A model generated the notes under the pieces. It was not told where the DNA came from, did no database searches, and worked only from the letters and a program-made list of their open reading frames with translations. From positions 1,519,001-1,583,000 of the forward strand of contig OW203722.1 in the NCBI GenBank assembly GCA_934045075.1: 64,000 nt of DNA, read 5' to 3'. The stretch is from Yponomeuta sedellus. Taxonomy: Eukaryota; Arthropoda; Insecta; Lepidoptera; Yponomeutidae. This document shows positions 12,501 to 21,429 of the stretch, piece by piece. Within the stretch, counting starts at the first letter, position 1; each line of letters opens with the position of its first letter. The position numbers and the translations under genes were made by a program.

Positions 12501-15500
12501 AAGGCCTCTGACATGGCTTAACGCCGATTACCTGACAGCCGGCACCAACGGCTTAACATGCCTTGCGAAGCACGAAAGCGCTCGGAAAAAATGCCACTAG
12601 CGATAGTCACGGGACGGTCGCCCATCCTCCACCTGACCGCGACTGTTGTTGCTTAACTCAAGTGATTGATTCCAATCACAAGGTTCGGGTAGGCCAGGAG
12701 CGCTCCTCACTCGGTATAATAATATGTAAGTGAATAAATAAATTATGGTATTACAATCAAACGATATTCTGTGTTGTACAATTCTAAGGTAATCGGGTTC
12801 CTTCCAAATTCTTCCAATCTAAAAGAAAATAGCAATAAATTAAGAATTCATACATTTTTTCCGTAATTATTGTTAATTTACGTCATTATAATACAGGATA
12901 ATGGGATATAATAGGATAGTTTTATGATAGCCATGACTACTGGATAGTCCGCGTCATAACCTTTGTCTATCGATTTTACCGGCTTTCCATGTATTCTATC
13001 GGTAAAATCCTCGATCTGTTTGTAGCTCAGCCAAAAATAGTGTTTATAGTAGATGCGTCATAATTTATTTTGTGGCCTATATAGTTCTACTCCCAGTGCA
13101 GGGCATAAGGGACTGAAAATCATTCAGTGTTATATATCTCGTCTCGTAAAACCTTACATATGAAACCTTATCTCGTGCCACAGTGTTAGGTATCGAAATC
13201 TTCCGAAGCAGCCTCACCGAATTTTATGAACTTAGTTGTGTTTACGAGTATTTGGGAATAGGTAATTAATATTACAAAACAACGTCTTGTCAGGTCAGCT
13301 AGTAATTATACATTTATGGGCTATTCAAAGCTCAGTTGACAAAGACGTTTTCAGTGAGCTATCGATACTCCAACGCTACCTAGAATCCTATTTAAGCACT
13401 CCACGTCTCTGCTCGGCTGGCTAAATCCACAGAAAGCAATTTGATCGAAACACTGCTAAGTTTAACAATAACTCAAATTACCCGGCCCGTCGAGCTCCTT
13501 CAAGTTAAATCTAGTGCTATTTATAACAGGTTGATAATACACTTGTCGGTAAAGTTGCTTGAGATTCGTGGGGGTGGTACCTGGATGCAGTTGACAGCAC
13601 AACAACCTTTAACTATTTAATTTGGAGGAGATTTTAAATTAAGTCTCTTTGGTGTGCTAACAAGCGCTAACAAAACACGGCAAAAACACTTTTGTTGTAT
13701 GGAACAGCTTAAGATTTATATTTCCTTTGTAAAATCTCGCACTAAAGGGAAGAGGAAAAAGGGAGGGAGGGAGGTTGTCTGGAAGAAATCACTTTTAGTA
13801 GTAACGCCGCCAATTATACATTGTATCTTTACATGTTTTATAATATGTGCTCTGGTGTACAATAAAGAATATTCTTATCTTATCTTAAAGGGAATCAGCC
13901 GTTGATTGAGCCGTCCTTAAGACGCGTTGGGGTACTAGCTAGAGCGCAATGGAAAAAAATCCTAACTTTTTTTTTATATAAGTTTATTTTTGTAAACATC
14001 AAAAATCTTACAAAGGTCTTTGAACATACAGCCTAGAACGTAGTATCAACATCCTAGCACTTTAATCGATTTCCGTTAAATACAATATGAGTAATGGCAA
14101 CAGGTAGACGCTTGAAATATTGAAATGTTGTATTATATACGTATGGTGCTAGAACTTCTGTGGCGTAGCGCTAGAACTTCTGTGACGACCTCTGTGGCGT
14201 AGCGGTGGCGCGTCTGCCTACCATGCAAGAGGTCCCGGGTTCGAATCCCGGCTGGAAACAAAAAAAAAAAGTCCAGGTCTTGGATGTTTACATGTTTCTG
14301 ATGTCGTTGTTTCTGGTTCCCACGACACAGGGTATCCTAGTGTGGGGCCAGAAGCAATGTATGTGCCTGTATGTAAATGTTATGTTACTTAACCTGTTTT
14401 TTTTCTAATACTCTAGGCATGCCCAATAAATCGATGTTATTAAGAAAGTCGATGGCCGCAGGAGGACAATGGACGAGATTGGCAAAGGAAAGGTGCGGTT
14501 GGCTTGATGGCGAAGAGGCCTATGACCACCAATGACCGTGTTTCATGGGCTGTACCATAGATTAAATTGAAAAGTTATTTTTAAAAACATATTTAAAGGG
14601 TAACATTGTATATTTTAAATAATATTTTAATGATAATATGTAATTTTTTTTTAAAAGAATATACCCTTCCACCCATGCCGGAACTCAAACCCGCGACCTC
14701 TGGCTAACCATGCCAGAAATTTATTTAGCCTCTTAATAGGTTTTTAAAATTGTCCTTAGCACGGGATAGTGCATTAAAAAGAATATAATTAATTAAGTTA
14801 GTTTAAGATTTTTATTACAAATACGATTTATATTGTTATTGCATAAATGAGAGACTTTCACTAAAAGTCGTCTCTGGCCTACAATTGCTAAACTTGCAAA
14901 GCTCAGTTCTCGGCAAGAGATCTTGAGCCCTGTCTACCTTGCAACTTGTTAATTTCCAGTAACTTTTGGGGATTAAGCCGAGCTAATTGACGGCTTGATA
15001 CCAGCTGCCTTGGAAGCGGTAGTTTGTAATTTGGTATTCGGTTAGATAGTACTATTTTTTGTTTGTATGCTGATGCCCACTAGTAAGAAACTGATCTGTT
15101 TCACATAGACTAGTCAATGTTTAACTAATAATGTTTCAAAACTGGCTAGCGAGGCGTAGTTTCAAATACAAAGGGAAAAAAGAATCTGAGGATAAGATAC
15201 AGCTGTGTACACGATGGGAGGCGAAAATCAAGAAATGTTGAAATCTAAGTGATGGATGGAATGGTTTTTGAACCGAAACTTTCATAAGCACTACACATTA
15301 ATATCTTAATTTCGGATAACTTACTTGATTTAATCAATATAGTAGAAGGGTTATATTCCCCTCGCTCGCTGCTCGCTGAAGCACCAGAGTGTGGTGTGTT
15401 TGCTGAGCGGATTGAAAGTGTCGCGTACCTACAGAGCCCATCCACTTATCCACGCGACGGATGATTTAACCTTAACTCAGTTTTAGGCCTTAGTTTTGTC

Positions 15501-16577
15501 TCGAACTTTTTTTAAGTCCTACACCCTCATCCTTCAGGAAGGCGGCCCCAGCGCGACGTACCTGCAATCCTCGACCCTAACCACGATCGCCATGAAGCTG
15601 TGCCGCCGCTCTGGCCTCGAGAGGAAGGCCATTGATCCCGCCTCCATGTTCTGCGCCGGATCCTTCAAGCAAGGCTCCCCTGATGCTTGCCAGGTCAGCT
15701 ACATGAAAGTTGGGGACAACATTGTGTATTCATAGCAGCAACTGTGACTTGATGAACGTTAAGGTGTCAATTTCATGCCGGATATAACGTGTGATGGACG
15801 ACATCGTGAGGATTCGTTATCAGCCCTTGTATGTCCTCACTGCAGGGGCACGAGTTTCTTCCTGAACCGCAGGAAAATTAGGCCATACTCCAGAACGGGG
15901 GCCAAGTCCGAGTTGGTGGAGGATTGTAAGACAGTGGCGGGCCTTACTGTCAGAAGTTATCAAGCCGCCCATAAGGCCTCTGGCATGGCTTAACGACAGC
16001 CATTACATGACAGCCGGCACCAACGCTTAACGTGCCTTGCGAAGCACGGAAGCGCTCGGACAAAATGCCACTAGCGGTAGTCACGGGACGGTCACCCATC
16101 CTGCACCTGCACCGCGCCTGTTGTTGCTTAACTCAAGTGATTGATTCCACCATGCGAGTGGTCGCTTCACCCATCTTGTGCGAGTGAAGGTACCACTAGA
16201 CCCTGTATCATCTCATCACGTAAATGCAAAGGCCAAGGCTGGCTTTCCGTTAAGAGATACCCTGGCTGCAGTCATGTTACAGCTTTGCTACGTGCGTACA
16301 ATGTACGTATGTAAGTCCAACTATAAAGTTAAATGCGGCTCTCAGGTCTAACTAACGAAGCGATAAGATTTCGGCTTATTGATTCTTTGTAACTTCCCAG
16401 GGCGACAGTGGAGGCCCGATCGTGAGCGACGGAGTCCTGATCGGCGTGGTGTCCTGGGGCCTCGGCTGCGCCCGCGGCAACTTCCCTGGTGTCTACACCC
16501 GGCTGGCCAACCCCCACATTTGGGACTGGCTGCATGAGCATATCGCTACGAAAGAGGAGAATCGGGTAGCTAATTAA
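3376..16577 (+). CDS. Trypsin-like S1 serine protease (gene model, 5' incomplete)
   Basis: A secreted chymotrypsin-fold protease, predicted to cleave after Arg/Lys. Exons are 3376-3574, 8779-8893, 11197-11334, 15538-15693 and 16401-16577. Intron phases fit throughout (2,0,0,0), giving 260 visible residues. The zymogen is cut at STRR|IVGG (mature start at visible residue 22). The triad is His in TAAHC (exon 1), Asp in NDVGL (exon 3) and Ser in GDSGGP (last exon). Asp189 (DACQGDSGGP) with Gly216 and Gly226 gives a trypsin pocket. Cys pairs 42-58, 168-182 and 191-220 are present. The first exon, with signal peptide and start codon, was not found; the visible part begins mid-codon after an AG acceptor. 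Introns are loaded with SINEs, and one SINE piece sits on the exon 3 donor. No frame-breaking lesion is visible, so the gene may be functional, but the loose first splice site of exon 2 deserves caution. Confidence 0.88.
3635..4015 (+). mobile_element. 5'-truncated LINE, C-terminal RT tail plus 3' UTR (family L)
   Basis: The degraded coding end reads like the non-LTR motif 'RFYNKI...LPE' and is followed by a conserved 3' UTR. Related copies are at 6090-6195 (inverted), 11755-12130 and 46365-47130. Stops and frameshifts make it non-coding. It lies in intron 1 of the trypsin-like gene. Confidence 0.65.
4665..4985 (-). repeat. 5S-rRNA-like SINE (family D), diverged copy
   Basis: Shares the family D body in the order seen at 57205-57565: 'gcatgtccccacttctggag', 'tggaggattgtaagacagta', 'gcctctgacatggcttaacg', 'gccttgcgaagcac' and 'cacctgaccgcg'. 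The 5S-like head at the high-coordinate end is cut off at the C-box region. Confidence 0.7.
4985..6240. other. Intron sequence, few recognisable features
   Basis: At 4985-5070 there is a short LINE 3' tail with GATAAGATAAGATAA and 'ttctttattgtaca'. The stretch 5230-5525 is relatively CpG-rich and open in one frame, but shows no splice or domain support. At 6090-6195 there is an inverted piece of LINE family L 3' UTR. The rest is unremarkable AT-rich DNA. Confidence 0.5.
6250..6405 (+). mobile_element. RTE-type LINE 3' tail
   Basis: Ends 'ggcctatgtccagcattgga' followed by a GATGAAAATGATGA microsatellite, the usual form of RTE 3' ends in insects. The upstream part reads 'gcaaagcggtgggcagtgac', shared with 38303. 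Confidence 0.65.
6422..6632 (-). repeat. tRNA-derived SINE (family B)
   Basis: On the minus strand: tRNA-like head 'tgtggcgcaaaggtagcgca', B box in 'cgggttcgaaccccgg', T run, then 'gtcttggatgtttacatggt' and the 'gggccagaagcaatg' body. Best comparison is the copy at 14184-14400. Confidence 0.75.
6648..6960. mobile_element. MITE of family G with about 18-bp terminal inverted repeats
   Basis: Ends are AGTGCTTAGTGCGAGTTT and its inverted complement AAACTCGCACTAAGCACT. A 20-bp direct repeat flanks the unit at 6628-6647 and 6961-6980. A second full copy in opposite orientation lies at 18497-18821, and a partial one at 45734-45882. There is no coding capacity, as expected for a non-autonomous DNA element. 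Confidence 0.75.
7363..7616 (+). repeat. Retroposon family C
   Basis: Starts 'gctgtgtggtgtcggcctgg' and ends 'ctatgtccagcagtggacta' with a GAAGAAGAAG tail. About 90 percent alike by eye to the copy at 291-554. Confidence 0.75.
7640..7755. repeat. Family F end fragments
   Basis: Contains 'aaggttaacacgagcactag' and the inverted pair around 'tgtaacgagtgaaatccgta', as in the fold-back at 2996-3150. Confidence 0.55.
7790..8290 (-). repeat. 5S-like SINE (family D) interrupted by another repeat
   Basis: Family D sequence runs 7790-7960 and resumes at about 8102 ('agaagttatcaagccggaca') to 8290. The ~140 bp between carry the 'acgggtctag...gcgattattt' repeat also seen at 51830 and 56420. On the minus strand the head contains a 5S-like C-box region 'gtgcaggatgggtgacc'. 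Confidence 0.7.
8514..8747 (-). repeat. Retroposon family C, inverted, abutting an exon
   Basis: Reverse complement of family C. Its 5' end ('gctgtgtgg' on the minus strand) finishes at 8747, only 31 nt before the protease exon at 8779. Confidence 0.75.
8779..8893 (+). CDS. Trypsin-like protease, second visible exon
   Basis: The AG ending at 8778 gives a 115-bp exon that completes the Arg codon left open by the first exon. It reads [15 protein letters not shown] then [15 protein letters not shown] before a GTGAGT donor. This is the usual segment between catalytic His and Asp. The acceptor has no pyrimidine tract, but both phases and homology fit. Confidence 0.82.
8922..9080 (-). repeat. tRNA-derived SINE (family B), truncated
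   Basis: Body 'attgcttctggccccacact' and 'catgtaaacatctaagacct' match the family B copies. The tRNA-like head is decayed. Confidence 0.65.
9108..9356 (+). repeat. Retroposon family C
   Basis: Full-length relative of 291-554, with the same start and a 'gacgatgacgatag' 3' microsatellite. Confidence 0.75.
9365..9965. mobile_element. RTE-like LINE RT fragments (family J) in two orientations
   Basis: On the minus strand 9374-9580 matches the C-terminal LINE segment that is better preserved at 62680-63000. On the plus strand 9835-9905 encodes [17 protein letters not shown], the neighbouring piece of the same region. Both are degraded. Confidence 0.6.
10437..10520. repeat. Fold-back of the family D 3' end
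   Basis: 'ttatcaacccttgtatgtcc' is followed after a few bases by its near-perfect inverted copy, 'ggggacatgcaagggttgat'. The rest is a diverged family D remnant. Confidence 0.6.
11197..11334 (+). CDS. Trypsin-like protease, exon with catalytic Asp
   Basis: After acceptor 'catttcag' it reads [11 protein letters not shown] and ends at [10 protein letters not shown], phase 0 at both ends. The native donor may instead be at 11409/11410, extending the exon by 75 bp (25 codons, no stop) through the SINE piece described next. Confidence 0.88.
11336..11400 (-). mobile_element. 65-bp truncated family D SINE at the exon 3 donor
   Basis: The 65 bp match the family D 3' end (compare 57203-57267). They are bounded by a perfect 10-bp duplication AAACTCCAGG at 11326-11335 and 11401-11410. 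The duplication includes the exon end and the donor G, so two candidate donors exist: CAG|GTTCGT and CAG|GTAACA. Total added length is 75 bp, a multiple of three. Confidence 0.85.
11412..11575 (-). repeat. tRNA-derived SINE (family B)
   Basis: On the minus strand: B box in 'cgggttcgaacccagg', T run and 'gtcttggatgtttacatgtt'. It starts within a few bases of the exon 3 donor region. Confidence 0.7.
11755..12130 (+). mobile_element. LINE family L, 5'-truncated
   Basis: Parallel to 3635-4015: a decayed '[11 protein letters not shown]' coding end, the same 3' UTR, and a final AATAAAATC. Frameshifts and stops are present. Confidence 0.65.
12350..12715 (-). repeat. 5S-like SINE (family D), near full length
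   Basis: On the minus strand the head reads 'aatcaatcacttgagttaag' then 'caacaacag' and 'ggatgggcgacc', matching the order of the 5S rRNA internal control region. The body and 3' end ('cagtggggacatacaagggt') follow. Confidence 0.75.
12720..14180. other. Intron DNA without recognised genes
   Basis: AT-rich. A short inverted pair 'cgattttaccg/cggtaaaatcctcg' lies near 12972-13012. A LINE tail ending 'gtgtacaataaagaatattc' plus TCTTATC repeats lies at 13825-13890. No exon-like frame was found. Confidence 0.5.
14184..14400 (+). repeat. tRNA-derived SINE (family B), well preserved
   Basis: Head 'ctctgtggcgtagcggtggc', B box in 'cccgggttcgaatcccgg', an A run, then 'gtcttggatgtttacatgtt' and 'gggccagaagcaatgtatgt'. 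This is the clearest family B copy. Confidence 0.8.
14660..14781. repeat. Fold-back SINE (family A) with an internal deletion
   Basis: Minus-strand family A sequence runs to 'ctctggc', passes the 7-nt anticodon loop 'taaccat' and returns as 'gccaga'. It then jumps to the family tail 'tttagcctcttaataggttt' on the plus strand. The turning point is the same as at 41297-41303. Confidence 0.7.
15538..15693 (+). CDS. Trypsin-like protease, exon before the catalytic Ser
   Basis: Acceptor 'atccttcag'. The exon has 52 codons in phase 0, [11 protein letters not shown] to [12 protein letters not shown], with donor GTCAGC. It supplies Cys168, Cys182, Asp189 and Cys191. Confidence 0.9.
15815..16150 (-). 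repeat. 5S-like SINE (family D)
   Basis: Complete body and most of the 5S-like head ('caggatgggtgacc' on the minus strand). It lies in the intron between the last two protease exons. Confidence 0.75.
16401..16577 (+). CDS. Trypsin-like protease, last exon
   Basis: Acceptor 'aacttcccag'. Reads [23 protein letters not shown] and PGVYTRL, and ends ENRVAN before TAA at 16575-16577. Contains the nucleophile Ser (16407-16409). Confidence 0.93.
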   Translation, partial: GDSGGPIVSDGVLIGVVSWGLGCARGNFPGVYTRLANPHIWDWLHEHIATKEENRVAN

Positions 16578-16906
16578 AACCTCCTTTTAAGGTACTGGCT
16601 GGTAACTTAAATTTCCCAAGTTAAGATACCGGCCAGTACGTTATCTGTTTAAAATTTTTTGGAGATCAATGTTGTTTGTTAGTAGAGGTAGGTGTATTTT
16701 TAGAAGAAAAATATAATATTTCGCATTAAAAAAATCAAAATTTTTTGACACTTGTCAAAAAATCTAAACTTAATTAATCACTGTGATATATATAACAAAT
16801 GTATTTTTTTTTCTTTTTGTGATGCATGCAGGGCAATACGGCTTTTTTTTCTTAGCATAATGTGTGTTTAGTTTTAAGTAATGTAAGTTTTAATTTCTGA
16901 ACCGAT

Positions 16907-16912
16907 AATAAA
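16907..16912 (+). promoter_or_regulatory. Polyadenylation signal AATAAA of the trypsin-like gene
   Basis: First AATAAA after the stop codon, 330 nt downstream. Plausible 3' end; position inferred only. Confidence 0.6.
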
Positions 16913-17079
16913 TATATTTCATTTCCATTTTTTTTACTTAAAAAAATGTATCATAAACAAATATATTTTCTAAGCTAGCAATGTAGTAATTTCATAGTTT
17001 TAGACTCGCTGCCACGTGACTGACCAAACACTTCATTTGGGATTTACACACAGACTACATAAAGATACTGGATTTGCTG

Positions 17080-17290
17080 CACTAGTCTTTCCTGTGGGCT
17101 AGGCCGACTAAGCTGTCAGGATGGTATAGGTGCTGGGCAAGCCTATACCATCTACAAAACCATGACCCAGGCACTACAGCGTCGGAGTGTTCCCTTCACC
17201 CATCTAGTGTGAGTGAAGATACCACTGGACGCTGTATAAATCATCTCATTAAGTAGATGCAAAAAGGCCAATATTATTATTATTATTATA
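17080..17290 (+). repeat. Family E SINE body with (TTA)n tail
   Basis: 'actagtctttcctgtgggct' through 'taaatcatctcattaagtag', ending in an ATTATTATT run. Lacks the tRNA head. Confidence 0.7.
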
Positions 17291-17539
17291 TCTATCATTA
17301 CGAAGGGGAAAATAACCTTGGCAGGAATACTATATTTAAAACCTACTTTTAAAGTGTTGGCATAACTATTTTCGTAATAATGCTACCAGCCAGCACGTCG
17401 GGCAAAGAAGGATTCTTGTGGTTCAATAATTATACAAGTCTCATTACTTTAATACAATATTTGCAAATATAGTGTGTGCAAAATTGGAGTAACTGCGGAA
17501 GAGTCAACGAGTGAAAATTATGTTATTTTGCACGACACT

Positions 17540-17862
17540 TGTACAGTCTGTTAGCTTTTAGAATATACCTCGGCTACTATAGGATAGAATTGGATATATT
17601 CGAGTAATAGAAATATCGGAACTAATATGCCACTTAAATATATTAATTTAATTTATTACTTTATTAATTGATTTTACTATTACACTCCTGTGCTTTAGGC
17701 GAAAACCAAAGCCTAATCTAGAGCCCGAGATATATTATTATTAAATTCTTTATTGTACCTGTAAAGATTTTACAATTGGCGGGCTTAATACTAAATAGTA
17801 TTTAATTCTAGCCAAAAAAAAGCTTATATTCTAAAAGCTAACAGACTATACGTGCTTGTACT
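17540..17862. repeat. Fold-back repeat enclosing a LINE tail
   Basis: 'cagtctgttagcttttagaa' at about 17546 reappears inverted at about 17830 ('ttctaaaagctaacagacta'). Part of the arm recurs at 46540-46625. A short LINE 3' tail sits between the arms. Confidence 0.5.
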
Positions 17863-18321
17863 TTGTAACTAAATAAGGTTATAGTAACTATGCTAGTAGC
17901 CTAATTATTACAATAAGTTGCAATTTATGTTTAGTCAGCACTTAACATAGAATATAAGCGAATACACTATGTTATTAAGGTTTACTTCCAATTCGGAGGT
18001 TAACTAATAAACATGTTAACTGGATCTTACCTCAAGCAACCCCTTCAAACCAACGATTGTTATTCATTGTACATTGCCATTCAGGAACCAGAACGTAAAT
18101 TCTTTGCGTTTAAATAAATTTATTTGATTGATTGACTCATTTAAAATTTTTAGAGAAATCTTAACGTACACGTTCTTAGGCGATAGTTGTGAAAATTTAT
18201 ATGTAGTTATAATATGTATATCTTTGTTTAAGTAAATAAACCTTTGCCTTTCTAAGCTCTATCTTATTATATTCCTCGATTTAGCAAAGGCCTCTCCCCT
18301 CCGAAACATCATTCCATCCAG

Positions 18322-18346
18322 ACATCCATCCATCCATCCATCCAGA
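18322..18346 (+). repeat. (CATC)n microsatellite
   Basis: Imperfect run of ATCC/CATC units between 'gacatcc' and 'agacgag'. Confidence 0.7.
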
Positions 18347-18496
18347 CGAGTGTAATTCTTGTAACAATGCAAGGATGTTTAGCCAAAAAGAACAGCCTCA
18401 TATAAAGTTTCAAAGAAGTTTGTTTCACTGAAAATCGAACCCACGACAGAGGTCGTGGGTTCGTATCCCTCTGTGGCCCGCCGTACATTTGTACAA

Positions 18497-18821
18497 GGCC
18501 TCAGAGTGTTTAGTGCGAGTTTTTTAACTACCTACTCGATCGCGTTAACGTAAACTCATATTTCTTTGGCATCGAGGAAGCGCCACCTAGCGACAAGTAT
18601 GGAAATTAAAATTGCTGAGTGCGAATTGTAATGGTTTACGTTGAGAAGTGAACACGTTTACCAGCCAAAACACGAATAAACGCGAGTGCGAGTTGTAATG
18701 TGACAGCGTTTTGCCAGTTCGAACGGTTAACTGTTAACTTACTCATACTCACTACTCAATGCTCGATTAACGCGGTAGTAAAGTTATTCGATTGGATCTG
18801 TGAAACTCGCACTAAGCACTC
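18497..18821. mobile_element. MITE of family G, second copy
   Basis: Terminal repeats CAGAGTGTTTAGTGCGAGTTT and AAACTCGCACTAAGCACTCTG, one mismatch. Internal sequence is the reverse complement of 6648-6960. Confidence 0.75.
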
Positions 18822-18949
18822 TGTATGGGCGAATTTCCATGTTTGTGACGTCATTTCCTATTCACCAAAGTACAGGGTCTCCTAGTTTAGGACCAGGTCA
18901 AGTGATTGTGTTGTGTGGAAGTTATTACTATTATTCATTTTCGATATCA

Positions 18950-19024
18950 ACCCTTGTACGTCCCCTCTGCTGGGGCACGGGTCTCTTCCTGCATCGCAGG
19001 AAGGTTAGGCCATACTCCACCACT
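18950..19024 (-). repeat. Truncated family D SINE
   Basis: Only the ~75-bp 3' end is present, from 'atatcaacccttgtacgtcc' to 'ccatactccacca'. Truncation is from the 5S-like side, as expected for reverse transcription from the 3' end. Confidence 0.7.
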
Positions 19025-19194
19025 ATTCATTATCCATAATTCATGGAAATTCGCGTTAACTTCCTGGATCTTTTCTTTCCGAGCAACCGCGGAGGCGAGC
19101 TCCGTCTCCACCTTGATTAAGCTATACTCATTAGAGCGAAACCTGGTCGGACTCTTACGATAAAAATCAAGTAACTTAATCGGGATTTAATTCA

Positions 19195-19385
19195 ATAATC
19201 TGTGTTTTAGGGGATGTATTAGCAAAGGGGAAGATAAAAAGTACCCGGAACCGGCGTGCGTGCATGCAACGACTTATGAACGTTGATGAAGTGAACGTGA
19301 TCTGTCAGGACCGTGGCAAGTGGCAGTCCCTGGTATCTGCCTACCCCTCTGGGATACAGGCGTGAGGTTATGTATGTAGTAAATA
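19195..19385 (+). mobile_element. RTE-like LINE RT fragment (family J)
   Basis: Plus-strand C-terminal RT piece with 'cgtgcatgcaacgacttatg' and 'cctacccctctgggatacag', as at 51553-51715. Confidence 0.6.
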
Positions 19386-20364
19386 ATTGTATCTAAAACA
19401 TAAATTGTTGATATTTTTATAAATATGAAATAAGAGGGTTTCAATGCGGAGGAAAACTTTTCTCGTGATTACCATCAAATCGATTTATTTTCATTTAGAC
19501 ATACCTATTTGAACAACCGCTATGTTGGAAATATAATTGTGATCTTCTCAAAGTAATATTATTCACAATCCATCAGCCACTGAATAAACTGTTTTCTTGA
19601 TTCTGATGGAGTTTACGATGCGTGGTAAAGTCGACAACCCGTCAACCATATACGTACACTTTAATCAGTTACGAAAAGGATGACATTGCACCAAAAACGT
19701 AAAGGTTGACCTGCCCTCGACTATACCACACATAATTAAATTTTTCCAGTGTGTTCATTAATTACAGAAAGTAAAATATTTTACCACATGATTTATTTCT
19801 TATTCAAATAAAATCTGCCTAACGTCAACTAAATTCAAATAACATATCTTAGTGATTATTATCAGAACATTCAATAAATTATAGATACACCGTTCATACA
19901 AAAGCTTACTTTGAATAGGTTTCACGTATATTTAGGTACTTAATATTATGCTAGTTTCTCACTTAGTTACAGGCACCTAACCTACTTTTAAATTGTGCTT
20001 TACATGTAAAGACGACATGAATAACAAAGATACGCTATTTGCATAACGAAATAATAGTATATAATTATTCTAATACTACAAATATAACCATGATAAAATT
20101 CTCTAACAAAAAATAATTCTGCAACTTAGTTCATGTACGTAAAGGCACGCATTCTGCAAAAAATATTACACAAGTCCATCCAATGCTCAAATCACGTTAA
20201 GTGTTTCCTAGGGTCATCGGTAGATAGTTTTGACTAATTTTGATAAATAATGCCTCAGCTAGAAATATATTTCGGATAAATACAATGGAACAGTTACAGT
20301 GCCTTAAAGTGACATCAAATGTAGAATTTGAATATTCTTGAATTGGTTGAAATGGTAATATGAG

Positions 20365-20549
20365 AAACCTATTTAGAGGCTAAAAATTCCACCCATCCCT
20401 GGATTCAAACCCGCGACCTCTGGCTATCCGTGCCAGCGCTCTTTCCAACTGAGCTAATGGGTGACTCACCGACATCAGTGAAATTTCGAACCTCTTTACA
20501 ATATTCTCTGTATTACTTACAGGCAGCGACATCTGGCTGAAGTAATATC
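20365..20549 (-). repeat. tRNA-derived SINE (family A), intact with target-site duplication
   Basis: 185 bp flanked by the 10-bp repeat 'gtaatatgag' at 20355-20364 and 20550-20559. On the minus strand, 'agctcagttggaaagagcg' and 'gggtttgaatccagg' mark the tRNA-like A and B boxes. This copy defines the unit length. Confidence 0.8.
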
Positions 20550-20879
20550 GTAATATGAGGTTCTGTAAAATAAAAGAGGCTAACCTTTAAGATAAGATTT
20601 ACCCTCTCAACCTTAGGGCTAGATAGATGTCAAGAGTAAGCACGCTTTCTATAAAAAAAGCTAAGATGAGTATTTTTTTTTTTGTATACCGGAAAAATTG
20701 TTACAGAAACAGCAGCTACAAAAGATAAGGTACAATTGGCGGCCTTATTGCTAATAGCAATAGCAATAAGGCCGCTTTATTATCTTAGTAGCTGTCCCCG
20801 TGAACTTCGTAACGCCACAGAATCTAATTTTACGATTTTTGGTTACCACGGCAATGCAATAAATAAATAAATATATTAG

Positions 20880-21425
20880 AGTTTGGCTCGAAAACGGTAG
20901 CAATAAAATATTACCCCACGGGAACGTAATACTGCGATATCATGTATCCTATGTCTCAATTCAAATCTTGTTATAGAACATGACACTTGGCATATAGATA
21001 GCTGTATGCCAAGTGTCATGTAACTCCGTACATCCGTTATTGCATGATTTACTAACAAGCATCCAAACATCTTCAGAAACTTTAATATTTACAATATTAC
21101 TCTCTGTCCCCGCTTACATCATCATATGTCTCAATGCTGATCTTAGTCTATCTGTAGCCAAGTTTCATGCATGCCATGTGTCATAAAACTCCCTACAGCT
21201 GTTATTGCGTGGTTGAGTAACAAACATCGAAGCATATTTACAAACTTTCACATTTATAATATTATTCGCTACTCTGACCCTGCAAATCTCATCTTATGCC
21301 TCATTTGAGATCTTAGTCTATCTGTAGCCAAGATTCATGTAAATCCGTTCAGGCGTTATTGCGTGATTGAGTAACAAACATCCAAACATCGTCATAAACT
21401 TTCATATTTATTATATTAGTAGGAT
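20880..21425 (+). repeat. Three tandem RTE 3'-UTR-like units
   Basis: The block 'gttattgcgtgattgagtaa' plus 'caaacatccaaacatc' recurs about three times at ~150-180 bp spacing and ends 'ttatattagtaggat'. Related units are at 35480-35820 and 36785-37035. A 16-bp-arm hairpin lies at 20979-21020. Confidence 0.6.
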
Positions 21426-21429
21426 AAAA

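Noticed and set aside
14204..14262. Candidate tRNA gene
   Set aside because: Head is tRNA-like, but the A run and conserved body make it a SINE; the same applies to every other tRNA-like match in the window.
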